Source: Pseudomonas protegens
GTDB taxonomy: Bacteria > Pseudomonadota > Gammaproteobacteria > Pseudomonadales > Pseudomonadaceae
Direction: 5' to 3'
NCBI RefSeq assembly: GCF_003363755.1
Contig: NZ_CP031396.1
Span: 5,736,501-5,800,500, forward strand
DNA length: 64,000 bases
In this document: positions 8,581-16,804 of the stretch, piece after piece
How the letters are laid out: every line of letters begins with the position of its first letter
Numbering within the stretch: position 1 is the first letter of the stretch
Position numbers and translations under genes: made by a program
Notes under the pieces: model-generated
Told to the model about the DNA's origin: nothing
Database searches by the model: none
What the model saw: the letters and a program-made list of their open reading frames with translations, nothing else

Positions 8581-8630
8581 CTGATTTGCCAAAAGAGCAG
8601 GGCGCTCTTGTTGGGTTTGAGGCAAATCAG
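8581..8630 (-). terminator. Probable terminator of tRNA-Asn (nested hairpin)
   Basis: The outer stem is CTGATTTGCC (8581-8590) with GGCAAATCAG (8621-8630). Inside it, read on the minus strand, AAGAGC-GCCCT-GCTCTT is followed by TT. It begins 11 bases after the tRNA 3' end, a usual place for a tRNA terminator. Confidence 0.5.
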
Positions 8631-8640
8631 AGTAGGAATA

Positions 8641-8716
<76 letters not shown>

Positions 8717-8725
8717 ATGCGCCGT

Positions 8726-8753
8726 ATCTTACTGATTCAGAAAGGGAAGTCAA
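8726..8753 (-). promoter_or_regulatory. Sigma-70 promoter of tRNA-Asn
   Basis: On the minus strand TTGACT (8753-8748), a 16-base spacer and TAAGAT (8731-8726), placed about 10 bases before the tRNA 5' end and followed by a GC-rich discriminator, as expected for stable RNA. Confidence 0.75.
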
Positions 8754-8986
8754 CAAGCTGTGAATGTTTTTTTCAGTGCGGCGAGGTTCTGAATGATCTG
8801 CTGACATTACTTCAAGGGTTTTATCAGCTAGCGGGCCTGTACGTGATCCGATAGGGGCTACCATGGCTCCCCGGAAGTGGTTTCACGCGCTGCCGGCCTC
8901 AAGCCGCAAAGGTACGTTTTTATGATGCGCTTCGATTTATCCCAGGTTCCCACTCATTTTTTTGCATCGCGATGCGAGGTGCTGTC

Positions 8987-9220
8987 ATGAGCATCGAGCA
9001 GATCAACCTGCCCAAGGGAGTCGGGCCTCAGGCCGACAAGTTGTGGGATGCCATTACCCAGGCAGCGGCAGCGGCGGATCTGAACCGCGCGGCGGGCAAG
9101 GCCGAAGGTTTTGTCCTGGGGCTGGAGAGTGCCAAGGCCATCAAGAGCCAGGTCGCTGAGGCGTTGTACGTGGCCTTTGATGATGCCGCCAGTCAGCGAA
9201 TGCGTGAACTGGCGGGTTGA
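8987..9220 (+). CDS. Small hypothetical protein
   Basis: A 77-residue acidic, alanine-rich, largely helical protein with no signal peptide or membrane segment (M-S-I-E-Q-I-N-L-P-K-G-V-G-P-Q-A-D-K-L-W-D). I do not recognise the family. The ATG at 8987 has a GCGAGGTG ribosome binding site about 8 bases upstream, better placed than the earlier in-frame ATG at 8972. It is convergent with the next gene, only 6 bases apart. Codon use is normal for the region, which supports a real gene. Confidence 0.6.
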   Translation: MSIEQINLPKGVGPQADKLWDAITQAAAAADLNRAAGKAEGFVLGLESAKAIKSQVAEALYVAFDDAASQRMRELAG

Positions 9221-9226
9221 GTCGGT

Positions 9227-9424
9227 TCAGCCGCCGAAGGTCAGGGTGCCCAGCATCAGCTTGGCCATCAGCGATGTGGCTGCCAGTTGCACCAGCCACA
9301 GGGCCAGACCACCGAGGAACACGCCGAGGGCGATTTGCAGTACCAGGCTCTTTTCGCGTTTCTGCGAGCGGGGCAAGTAGTGCTCCAGTTCGTCGCGGTC
9401 GGCCCGCAGGTCATCGTCTTTCAT
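9227..9424 (-). CDS. Small single-span membrane protein
   Basis: A 65-residue protein: a charged N-terminus (M-K-D-D-D-L-R-A-D-R-D-E-L-E-H-Y), the basic patch P-R-S-Q-K-R-E-K, then one long hydrophobic stretch with G-V-F-L-G-G-L-A-L-W-L. It resembles small Pseudomonas inner-membrane proteins of unknown role. The ATG at 9424 is preferred; the frame continues upstream to 9505 but into the next terminator. Function unknown. Confidence 0.6.
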   Translation of the reverse strand: MKDDDLRADRDELEHYLPRSQKREKSLVLQIALGVFLGGLALWLVQLAATSLMAKLMLGTLTFGG

Positions 9425-9504
9425 CTGGATTCTCGATCGGCAAGGGAGGCGTGGCCTCAGTCTAGAGGATGCAGGGGCTGGACTGGTTATTAGCTGAGCG
9501 CGCA

Positions 9505-9539
9505 CAAAAAAGGGGAAGCACCATGGCTTCCCCTTTTTG
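9505..9539. terminator. Bidirectional-looking terminator after the aminotransferase gene
   Basis: A run of A, stem GGGGAAGC / GCTTCCCC with loop ACCATG, then five T. It lies 16 bases beyond the aminotransferase stop on the minus strand, and the A-run reads as the T-run in that direction. Confidence 0.85.
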
Positions 9540-9554
9540 CGCGACGGCCGTGAA

Positions 9555-10751
9555 TCAGATCACCTGGAGGATGGCCTTGGTCACCACGTCGATGTTGTTC
9601 TGGTTCAGTGCGGCCACGCAGATGCGGCCGGTGTCCAGGGCGTAGATGCCGAACTCGTTGCGCAGGCGGGTCACTTGCTCAACGGTCAGGCCGGAGTAGG
9701 AGAACATGCCGCACTGGCGGCCGACAAAACTGAAGTCGTGCTCAGGGGCGCCTTTGGCCAGCAAGTCGACCATCTGGGTGCGCATGCCGCGAATGCGCAG
9801 GCGCATTTCCGCCAGTTCCTGCTCCCACTGGGCGCGCAGTTCCGGATTGTTCAGCACCGCGGCAACGATGGTTGCGCCATGGGTTGGCGGGTTGGAGTAG
9901 TTGGTGCGGATCACGCGCTTGACCTGGGACAGCACGCGAGCGCTTTCTTCCTTCGAGCTGCTGACGATGGACAGAGCGCCAACGCGCTCGCCGTACAGCG
10001 AGAACGACTTGGAGAACGAGCTGGACACGAAGAAGGTCAGGCCCGACTCGGCGAACAGGCGCACGGCCGCGGCGTCTTCGTCGATGCCGTCGCCAAAGCC
10101 CTGGTAGGCCATGTCGAGGAATGGCACGAGGTTTTTCGCCTTGACCACTTCCAGGACGTTTTTCCAGTCCTGCGGAGTCAGGTCGACACCGGTCGGGTTG
10201 TGGCAGCAGGCATGCAGCACCACGATCGATTGGGCCGGCAGGGCGTTGAGGTCTTCCAGCAGGCCGGCGCGGTTTACGTCGTGGGTGGCGGCGTCGTAGT
10301 AGCGGTAGTTCCGCACCGGAAAACCAGCGGTTTCGAACAGTGCGCGGTGGTTTTCCCAGCTTGGATCACTGATGGCGACTACAGCGTTGGGCAGCAGTTG
10401 CTTGAGGAAGTCGGCGCCGATCTTCAGTGCACCAGTACCGCCAACGGCCTGGGTGGTGACCACGCGGCCAGCGGCCAGCAGGGGCGAGTCGTTGCCGAAC
10501 AGCAGTTTCTGTACCGCTTGGTCATAGGCGGCAATGCCGTCGATCGGCAGGTAACCACGGGAAGCGTGTTGAGCGGCGCGAATTGTCTCGGCTTCGACAA
10601 CGGCGCGCAGGAGTGGAATGCGTCCCTCCTCGTTGCAGTACACGCCCACCCCAAGGTTGACCTTGTTGGTTCGGGTGTCGGCGTTGAATGCTTCGTTGAG
10701 GCCCAGGATTGGATCGCGTGGTGCCATTTCGACAGCGGAGAACAGGCTCAT
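9555..10751 (-). CDS. tyrB: Aromatic amino acid aminotransferase (class I, PLP)
   Basis: A 398-residue cytoplasmic PLP enzyme of fold type I, subgroup I-alpha. It transaminates tyrosine, phenylalanine and aspartate with 2-oxoglutarate. The PLP-Lys segment is S-S-S-F-S-K-S-F-S-L-Y-G-E-R-V-G near residue 245; C-H-N-P-T-G-V-D near 190 carries the Asn that touches PLP; the C-terminal G-R-I-C-V-A-A-L-N has the Arg for the alpha-carboxylate. Length equals the family norm. In Pseudomonas a paralogue, PhhC, serves phenylalanine breakdown; this copy stands alone beside uvrB as in P. aeruginosa, so general Tyr/Phe synthesis is the better guess. The symbol is by family. Confidence 0.88.
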   Translation of the reverse strand: MSLFSAVEMAPRDPILGLNEAFNADTRTNKVNLGVGVYCNEEGRIPLLRAVVEAETIRAAQHASRGYLPIDGIAAYDQAVQKLLFGNDSPLLAAGRVVTTQAVGGTGALKIGADFLKQLLPNAVVAISDPSWENHRALFETAGFPVRNYRYYDAATHDVNRAGLLEDLNALPAQSIVVLHACCHNPTGVDLTPQDWKNVLEVVKAKNLVPFLDMAYQGFGDGIDEDAAAVRLFAESGLTFFVSSSFSKSFSLYGERVGALSIVSSSKEESARVLSQVKRVIRTNYSNPPTHGATIVAAVLNNPELRAQWEQELAEMRLRIRGMRTQMVDLLAKGAPEHDFSFVGRQCGMFSYSGLTVEQVTRLRNEFGIYALDTGRICVAALNQNNIDVVTKAILQVI

Positions 10752-11086
10752 TTTTACGGCGGCTCTGAATGGAGTGTGGAGGGACGTGTCGCGCTCCAGC
10801 CGAATGCACTAGAGCGGTGCACAAACGGGGAGCTAGTATAGAGGCCATCATCGCGGGGGGCGACAGCCGATTGACCTTTTGCGACAAGTTTTTCGCTTTA
10901 TTTTTCGACCGTTAGTCTTATTGCAACCTTCCGGGTGTTAACGGGTGTAAGACCTTTACCTTGAAAGCCGTGGTATCTGCCTCCACATCCAGCTCATTCC
11001 GGTTTTTTCCTCGGCGACATGGGTCGTACGCGGTGTTTCTCGTTCCTGTACGGTATGGCCGCGCATGAATGATCCCAGAGGTAGAT
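10752..11086. other. Divergent promoter region, aminotransferase / uvrB
   Basis: 335 bases between two divergent genes. It should hold both promoters. An AT-rich part lies around 10880-10920. I see no CTG-N10-CAG LexA box, no convincing -35/-10 pair and no gene. Confidence 0.5.
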
Positions 11087-13102
11087 ATGTCCGAATTCCA
11101 GCTAGTCACTCGCTTCCAGCCCGCCGGCGACCAGCCGGAAGCCATCCGCCTGCTGGTCGAAGGCATCGAGGCCGGACTGGCCCACCAGACCCTGCTCGGC
11201 GTGACCGGCTCGGGCAAGACCTTCAGCATCGCCAACGTCATCGCTCAGGTGCAGCGCCCGACCCTGGTACTGGCGCCGAACAAGACCCTGGCAGCCCAGT
11301 TGTACGGCGAATTCAAGGCCTTCTTCCCGAACAATGCGGTGGAGTACTTCGTTTCCTATTACGACTACTACCAGCCCGAAGCCTATGTGCCTTCCTCGGA
11401 TACCTTTATCGAGAAGGATGCCTCGATCAACGACCATATCGAGCAGATGCGCCTTTCGGCGACCAAGGCGCTGCTGGAGCGCAAGGACGCGATCATCGTG
11501 ACTACGGTGTCCTGCATCTATGGTTTGGGCAGCCCGGAAACCTACCTGAAAATGGTTCTGCACGTGGACCGCGGCGACAAGCTCGACCAGCGTGCCTTGC
11601 TGCGGCGCCTGGCGGACCTGCAATACACCCGCAACGATATGGACTTCGCTCGTGCCACCTTCCGTGTGCGTGGCGACGTGATCGACATTTATCCGGCGGA
11701 ATCCGACCTGGAAGCGATCCGCATCGAGCTGTTCGACGACGAAGTGGAAAGCATCAGCGCTTTCGACCCGTTGACCGGTGAAGTGATCCGCAAGCTGCCG
11801 CGTTTCACCTTCTACCCCAAGAGCCACTACGTGACCCCACGGGAAACCCTGCTGGACGCTATCGAGGGGATCAAGGTGGAACTGCAGGAGCGCCTGGAAT
11901 ACCTGCGCTCCAACAACAAACTGGTGGAAGCCCAGCGTCTGGAACAACGCACCCGTTTCGATCTGGAGATGATCCTCGAGCTGGGCTATTGCAACGGCAT
12001 CGAGAACTACTCGCGCTACCTCTCCGGCCGTCCCGCCGGCGCCGCGCCACCCACCTTGTACGACTACCTGCCGGCGGATGCGCTGTTGGTGATCGACGAA
12101 TCCCACGTCAGCGTGCCTCAGGTGGGCGCCATGTATAAGGGCGACCGTTCGCGCAAGGAGACTCTGGTGGAATATGGTTTTCGCCTGCCATCGGCGCTGG
12201 ACAACCGGCCGATGCGTTTCGACGAGTGGGAAGGTGTCAGCCCGCAGACCATCTTCGTCTCTGCTACCCCGGGCAACTATGAAGCCGAGCACGCCGGGCG
12301 CATTGTGGAGCAGGTGGTGCGTCCCACCGGCCTGGTGGACCCTCAGGTGGAAGTACGCCCGGCCCTGACCCAGGTGGATGACCTGTTGTCGGAAATCACC
12401 AAGCGCGTGGCGGTGGAAGAACGAGTGCTGGTCACCACCCTGACCAAGCGCATGGCCGAGGACTTGACCGACTACCTGGCCGACCACGGCGTGCGCGTGC
12501 GTTATCTGCACTCGGACATCGACACCGTGGAGCGTGTGGAAATCATTCGCGACCTGCGCCTGGGTACCTTCGATGTGCTGGTGGGGATCAACCTGCTGCG
12601 TGAAGGCCTGGACATGCCGGAAGTGTCGCTGGTGGCGATTCTCGATGCCGACAAGGAAGGCTTCCTGCGTTCCGAGCGTTCGCTGATCCAGACCATCGGT
12701 CGCGCCGCGCGCAATCTCAATGGCCGGGCGATTCTCTATGCCGACCGCATCACCGGTTCCATGGAGCGGGCGATTGGCGAGACCGAACGGCGGCGTGACA
12801 AGCAGATTGCCTTCAACCTGGCCAACGGCATCACCCCCAAAGGGGTGTTCAAGGATGTCGCCGACATCATGGAAGGCGCCACCGTGCCGGGCTCGCGCAG
12901 CAAGAAGCGCAAGGGCATGGCCAAGGCCGCCGAAGAAAGCGCCCGCTACGAAAACGAACTGCGTTCGCCCAGCGAAATCACCAAGCGCATTCGCCAGCTC
13001 GAAGAAAAAATGTACCAACTGGCCCGGGACCTGGAGTTCGAGGCGGCGGCGCAGATGCGCGACGAAATCACCAAGCTGCGCGAGCGCTTGCTGACCGTCT
13101 AA
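11087..13102 (+). CDS. uvrB: UvrABC excinuclease subunit B
   Basis: 671 residues, the usual length. UvrB receives damaged DNA from UvrA2, inserts its beta-hairpin between the strands and recruits UvrC for incision. Visible are Walker A G-V-T-G-S-G-K-T (38-45), the beta-hairpin Y-Y-D-Y-Y-Q-P-E-A-Y-V-P near 95, the helicase D-E-S-H motif near 340, motifs V and VI (R-E-G-L-D-M-P-E and Q-T-I-G-R-A-A-R-N), and the C-terminal UVR domain that binds UvrC (E-F-E-A-A-A-Q-M-R-D-E-I). The ATG at 11087 follows CAGAGGTAG and gives the conserved N-terminus M-S-E-F-Q-L. No SOS box is visible upstream, so damage induction is not supported by this sequence. Confidence 0.98.
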   Translation: MSEFQLVTRFQPAGDQPEAIRLLVEGIEAGLAHQTLLGVTGSGKTFSIANVIAQVQRPTLVLAPNKTLAAQLYGEFKAFFPNNAVEYFVSYYDYYQPEAYVPSSDTFIEKDASINDHIEQMRLSATKALLERKDAIIVTTVSCIYGLGSPETYLKMVLHVDRGDKLDQRALLRRLADLQYTRNDMDFARATFRVRGDVIDIYPAESDLEAIRIELFDDEVESISAFDPLTGEVIRKLPRFTFYPKSHYVTPRETLLDAIEGIKVELQERLEYLRSNNKLVEAQRLEQRTRFDLEMILELGYCNGIENYSRYLSGRPAGAAPPTLYDYLPADALLVIDESHVSVPQVGAMYKGDRSRKETLVEYGFRLPSALDNRPMRFDEWEGVSPQTIFVSATPGNYEAEHAGRIVEQVVRPTGLVDPQVEVRPALTQVDDLLSEITKRVAVEERVLVTTLTKRMAEDLTDYLADHGVRVRYLHSDIDTVERVEIIRDLRLGTFDVLVGINLLREGLDMPEVSLVAILDADKEGFLRSERSLIQTIGRAARNLNGRAILYADRITGSMERAIGETERRRDKQIAFNLANGITPKGVFKDVADIMEGATVPGSRSKKRKGMAKAAEESARYENELRSPSEITKRIRQLEEKMYQLARDLEFEAAAQMRDEITKLRERLLTV

Positions 13103-13496
13103 CGGCGTTCGATCCCTAAACCGTGGGATCAGCGAGATGGTGATCATGATCCGCGGCTGCCCCAGGGTGCGAATGATCTGGATCTGATTGCGCTGCGGCC
13201 CGGCGAAGTCCGGGTTGAGCACTCCGAAAAAGAGGCTCGCCATCCCGAACAGGTCAAATCCCAGGGCGCGCGGCCGCAATCAAAAAGTGTAAGAAAAATC
13301 ACTAGCGGGTGAACCTGGCAGATAGCCCGTGGGTGGTAAATGCCAGGCGCTGATATTTGACCATTCATGGGCTCTGCGGCGGCCTGTAGTCGCAACCTTG
13401 GCTTAAATGCCCTCCTTACTGGAGCCGGGCCGGGGTCGCCTGTTACCATTCGCCCCCTGTTTTATTCCTCGTTTTTCTATCTTTTCGAGATATGCC
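13103..13496. other. Intergenic region uvrB-gltX with a possible minus-strand coding remnant
   Basis: 394 bases. On the minus strand around 13110-13279 the sequence translates to a protein-like string, including G-F-D-L-F-G-M-A-S-L-F-F-G-V-L and R-T-L-G-Q-P-R-I-M-I-T-I-S-L, without a proper start or stop. In P. aeruginosa three genes for an MFS/EmrA-type efflux set lie at this place, so a leftover is possible but unproven. The last 200 bases should contain the gltX promoter; I cannot place it with confidence. Confidence 0.35.
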
Positions 13497-14978
13497 ATGA
13501 CCACCGTCCGCACGCGCATCGCGCCATCGCCTACCGGGGACCCCCACGTAGGTACCGCTTACATCGCTTTGTTCAACTATTGCTTTGCCAAGCAGCATGG
13601 CGGTGAGTTCATCCTGCGTATCGAAGACACCGATCAGTTGCGTTCGACCCGCGAGTCCGAGCAGCAGATTTTCGATGCCTTGCGCTGGTTGGGCATCAAC
13701 TGGAGCGAAGGGCCGGATGTGGGCGGTCCCCATGGTCCTTATCGCCAGAGCGAGCGCGGCGATATCTATCAGAAATATGCTCAGCAATTGGTGGACCTGG
13801 GACACGCGTTCCCATGCTTCTGCACGGCCGAAGAGCTGGACCAGATGCGCGCCGAGCAGATGGCTCGTGGCGAGACGCCGCGTTATGACGGCCGCGCCTT
13901 GCTGCTGTCCAAGGAAGAAGTGGCCCGGCGTCTGGCGGCCGGTGAGCCCCATGTGATTCGTATGAAGGTGCCGACCGAAGGCGTCTGTGTGGTGCCTGAT
14001 CTGCTGCGTGGCGATGTCGAAATTCCGTGGGATCGCATGGACATGCAGGTCTTGATGAAGACCGATGGCCTGCCGACCTACTTCCTGGCCAACGTGGTCG
14101 ATGACCACCTGATGGGCATCACCCATGTGCTGCGCGGTGAAGAGTGGCTGCCTTCGGCACCGAAGCTGATTCTGCTCTACGAGTACTTCGGTTGGGAGCA
14201 GCCGCAGCTGTGCTACATGCCGCTGCTGCGCAATCCGGACAAGAGCAAGCTGTCCAAGCGCAAGAATCCGACCTCTGTGACCTTTTATGAGCGCATGGGT
14301 TTCATGCCGGAAGCCATGCTCAATTATCTGGGGCGCATGGGCTGGTCGATGCCGGACGAGCGCGAGAAGTTCTCGTTGCAGGAAATGGTCGATAACTTTG
14401 ACCTGTCGCGGGTATCCCTGGGTGGGCCGATCTTCGATATCGAGAAACTGTCTTGGCTCAACGGCCAGTGGTTGCGTGACCTGCCGGTGGAAGAGTTCGC
14501 CAGTCGCGTGCAGACCTGGGCGCTGAATCCTGAATACCTGATGAAGATCGCGCCCCATGTGCAAGGCCGGGTGGAGACCTTCAGCCAGATCGCACCGTTG
14601 GCTGGCTTCTTCTTCGCCGGTGGCGTGACCCCGGACGCCAAGTTGTTCGAATCCAAGAAGCTTTCTGGCGATCAGGTGCGGCAAGTGATGCAGTTGATCC
14701 TGTGGAAGCTCGAGAGCCTGCGCCAGTGGGAGAAAGACAGCATCACCGCGACCATTCAGGCAGTGGTTGAATCCCTGGAGCTGAAACTGCGTGACGCCAT
14801 GCCGCTGATGTTCGCTGCGATCACTGGCCAGGCCAGCTCGGTGTCGGTGCTCGATGCCATGGAGATCCTGGGGCCTGACCTTACTCGTTTCCGTCTGCGC
14901 CAGGCCATCGACCTGCTCGGTGGCGTGTCGAAGAAAGAGAACAAGGAGTGGGAAAAACTGCTGGGCGCCATCGGCTGA
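13497..14978 (+). CDS. gltX: Glutamyl-tRNA synthetase
   Basis: A 493-residue class I aminoacyl-tRNA synthetase that charges tRNA-Glu. The HIGH-type motif is P-S-P-T-G-D-P-H-V-G-T-A-Y (P-H-V-G at 16-19) and the KMSKS-type loop is K-S-K-L-S-K-R-K-N near 250. The length fits the discriminating bacterial GluRS. The Cys residues of the SWIM-like zinc site seen in E. coli are partly absent, as in other pseudomonads. The ATG at 13497 gives the conserved M-T-T-V-R-T-R-I-A-P-S-P-T-G start. Three copies of its substrate, tRNA-Glu(TTC), follow within 1.1 kb, although they have their own promoter. Confidence 0.97.
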   Translation: MTTVRTRIAPSPTGDPHVGTAYIALFNYCFAKQHGGEFILRIEDTDQLRSTRESEQQIFDALRWLGINWSEGPDVGGPHGPYRQSERGDIYQKYAQQLVDLGHAFPCFCTAEELDQMRAEQMARGETPRYDGRALLLSKEEVARRLAAGEPHVIRMKVPTEGVCVVPDLLRGDVEIPWDRMDMQVLMKTDGLPTYFLANVVDDHLMGITHVLRGEEWLPSAPKLILLYEYFGWEQPQLCYMPLLRNPDKSKLSKRKNPTSVTFYERMGFMPEAMLNYLGRMGWSMPDEREKFSLQEMVDNFDLSRVSLGGPIFDIEKLSWLNGQWLRDLPVEEFASRVQTWALNPEYLMKIAPHVQGRVETFSQIAPLAGFFFAGGVTPDAKLFESKKLSGDQVRQVMQLILWKLESLRQWEKDSITATIQAVVESLELKLRDAMPLMFAAITGQASSVSVLDAMEILGPDLTRFRLRQAIDLLGGVSKKENKEWEKLLGAIG

Positions 14979-15207
14979 CGGCGCTTCGCAGCAGGGGAGC
15001 TACAAGGGGCTACGGGCTTTTCGACTACGCTTGATTCTCAGGCGCCAGGTCGATTGGTCGCTGGCCAAGTGGGTTCCAGGCGGCTCGCGGCCCCCCGTTT
15101 ATGGGAGTTGGCACGGGCCGCTAAGGCTGAAAAAGCCAGGGTTTTTGGGGCAGGGCGGTAAGTGGTTGTTATCCCGGCAAATTTTTTTTCAAAATACGGA
15201 AAAAAAA

Positions 15208-15236
15208 TTGACAGCCTTCTGATCGCCCCTTAAGAT
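15208..15236 (+). promoter_or_regulatory. Strong sigma-70 promoter of the Ala/Glu tRNA operon
   Basis: A consensus TTGACA (15208-15213), a 17-base spacer, and TAAGAT (15231-15236), with a GC-rich discriminator and a preceding A/T-tract that could act as an UP element. It ends 21 bases before the first tRNA. Confidence 0.9.
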
Positions 15237-15257
15237 TCGCCCCGTCCTCACCGACGA

Positions 15258-15333
<76 letters not shown>

Positions 15334-15412
15334 ATTTACAGTTCAAGGCCTGGCCACACCGGCATTGAATCGATCAGTACTCAGCACTGATCAGTTGTAT
15401 AGAAGGGTTTGC

Positions 15413-15488
15413 GTCCCCTTCGTCTAGTGGCCTAGGACACCGCCCTTTCACGGCGGTAACAGGGGTTCGAGTCCCCTAGGGGACGCCA
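15413..15488 (+). tRNA. tRNA-Glu (anticodon TTC), copy 1
   Basis: A 76-nt cloverleaf beginning GTCCCCTTCGTCTAG; the anticodon loop C-T-T-T-C-A-C reads TTC; the acceptor stem GTCCCCT/AGGGGAC is perfect; CCA is encoded. Confidence 0.98.
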
Positions 15489-15540
15489 GTTTTACACAAG
15501 TGATGTTGCAAGATATCGCTGCGCCGCGAGGCGAAAATCC

Positions 15541-15616
<76 letters not shown>

Positions 15617-15694
15617 ATTTACAGTTCAAGGCCTGGCCACACCGGCCTTGAATCGATCAGGACTCAGCACTGATCAACTGTTAGAAGGGTATGC

Positions 15695-15770
15695 GTCCCC
15701 TTCGTCTAGTGGCCTAGGACACCGCCCTTTCACGGCGGTAACAGGGGTTCGAGTCCCCTAGGGGACGCCA
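15695..15770 (+). tRNA. tRNA-Glu (anticodon TTC), copy 2
   Basis: Identical to copy 1 over 76 nt, in the second repeat unit. Confidence 0.98.
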
Positions 15771-15822
15771 GTTTCACACAAGCGATGTTGCAAGATATCG
15801 CTGCGCCGCGAGGCGAAAATCC

Positions 15823-15898
<76 letters not shown>

Positions 15899-15976
15899 AT
15901 TTACAGTTCAAGGCCTGGCCACACCGGCCTTGAATCGATCAGAACTCAGCACTGATCAACTGTTAGAAGGGTATGT

Positions 15977-16052
15977 GTCCCCTTCGTCTAGTGGCCTAGG
16001 ACACCGCCCTTTCACGGCGGTAACAGGGGTTCGAGTCCCCTAGGGGACGCCA
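15977..16052 (+). tRNA. tRNA-Glu (anticodon TTC), copy 3
   Basis: Identical to copy 1 over 76 nt; the last gene of the operon, followed at once by terminators. Confidence 0.98.
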
Positions 16053-16058
16053 CGTTTA

Positions 16059-16112
16059 CCCGCTATGCGGGATTTTTAAGGGTCATTCAATTATTGAATG
16101 GCCCTTTTGTTT
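16059..16112 (+). terminator. Tandem terminators of the Ala/Glu tRNA operon
   Basis: The first hairpin is CCCGC-TAT-GCGGG (16059-16071) followed by ATTTTT. The second is built on CATTCAA/TTGAATG with flanking AAGGG/CCCTT and T-runs up to about 16112. Confidence 0.85.
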
Positions 16113-16190
16113 TTCTGGCGTCCGGCCAACTTTTACTCTCTTCCTCAGCCTGCACTTCTGACCGGCGGTCACACTGACGACTTGCGGAAA

Positions 16191-16207
16191 ATTATTATGA
16201 GAATAAT
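16191..16207. promoter_or_regulatory. AT-rich inverted repeat, probable operator of the TetR gene
   Basis: ATTATT-ATGAG-AATAAT lies 29 bases before the TetR start in an AT-rich island that also contains the likely -10 region. Position and symmetry suit autorepression by the TetR-family product; this is inference. Confidence 0.5.
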
Positions 16208-16235
16208 ATTTTGTCCGTAATATTCGGAGGCAACG

Positions 16236-16775
16236 ATGAACGATAAAAAAGCTCAAACCCGCGAACGTATTCTCCAGGCTGCCAGTTCAGCGCTGATCCA
16301 GCGAGGCCCGGCCGAACCGAGTGTGGGGGAGGTGATGGGGGCTGCCGGGCTGACGGTGGGTGGCTTCTATGCGCACTTCGAGAGCAAGGATGCGCTGATG
16401 CTTGAGGCGTTCACCCAACTGCTCGCCCACCGACGTGGCTTGCTCGACGAGATGGACGCAGGTTTGAGTGGTGAGGAGCGAAGGGCGCTGACGGCAGCGT
16501 TCTATCTGTCGCGCAAGCACCGCGACTCCACTGAGCAGGCCTGTCCGATTCCGGCATCGGTGGGTGAGCTGGGGCGGCTGCCAGAGAGTTTTCGCAAGGC
16601 TTTGAACGAGCATATGGAGCTGATGGTCGCGCAGTTGGCCGCAAGCCCCGAGGACACGGACAAGGCGTTGGCGGATATGGCGTTGATGGTGGGTGGGCTG
16701 TCCCTGGCGCGAGCTCTGGGGCCGGGTGAATTGTCCGATCGTCTACTGCGTGCCGCCAAGTCGGCGGTTCTATGA
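16236..16775 (+). CDS. TetR/AcrR-family transcriptional regulator
   Basis: A 179-residue repressor. The N-terminal helix-turn-helix is typical: T-R-E-R-I-L-Q-A-A near 8-16, then V-G-E-V-M-G-A-A-G-L-T-V-G-G-F-Y-A-H-F-E-S-K-D-A-L, the family's recognition-helix segment with its Y-x-H-F. The rest is the ligand domain; it contains C-P-I-P-A near residue 100, as in a subgroup often tied to electrophile or aldehyde response. A GGAGG ribosome binding site precedes the ATG. It is followed 29 bases on by an alpha/beta hydrolase and then a thioesterase on the same strand, which are probable co-transcribed targets. Confidence 0.88.
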   Translation: MNDKKAQTRERILQAASSALIQRGPAEPSVGEVMGAAGLTVGGFYAHFESKDALMLEAFTQLLAHRRGLLDEMDAGLSGEERRALTAAFYLSRKHRDSTEQACPIPASVGELGRLPESFRKALNEHMELMVAQLAASPEDTDKALADMALMVGGLSLARALGPGELSDRLLRAAKSAVL

Positions 16776-16804
16776 CCTGAAGTTCGGTTGCGAGGTGTTG
16801 GGCG

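Larger units (their letters stand above)
8042..8640. other. Non-coding region with REPIN and hairpins
   Basis: About 600 bases without a credible gene between the MFS gene and tRNA-Asn. It contains a REPIN-like pair near 8151-8226, a perfect 11-base inverted repeat at 8527-8553 and a nested hairpin at 8581-8630, each listed separately. A 120-codon minus-strand frame here has no family resemblance and is crossed by these repeats. Confidence 0.6.

Noticed and set aside
9537..10841. 434-codon plus-strand frame over the aminotransferase gene
   Set aside because: Antisense shadow of a fully motif-supported PLP enzyme; composition is not protein-like.
11102..13279. 725-codon open frame on the minus strand opposite uvrB
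   Set aside because: It is antisense to a perfectly conserved uvrB, has no family resemblance and arises from the third-position GC bias of the real gene.
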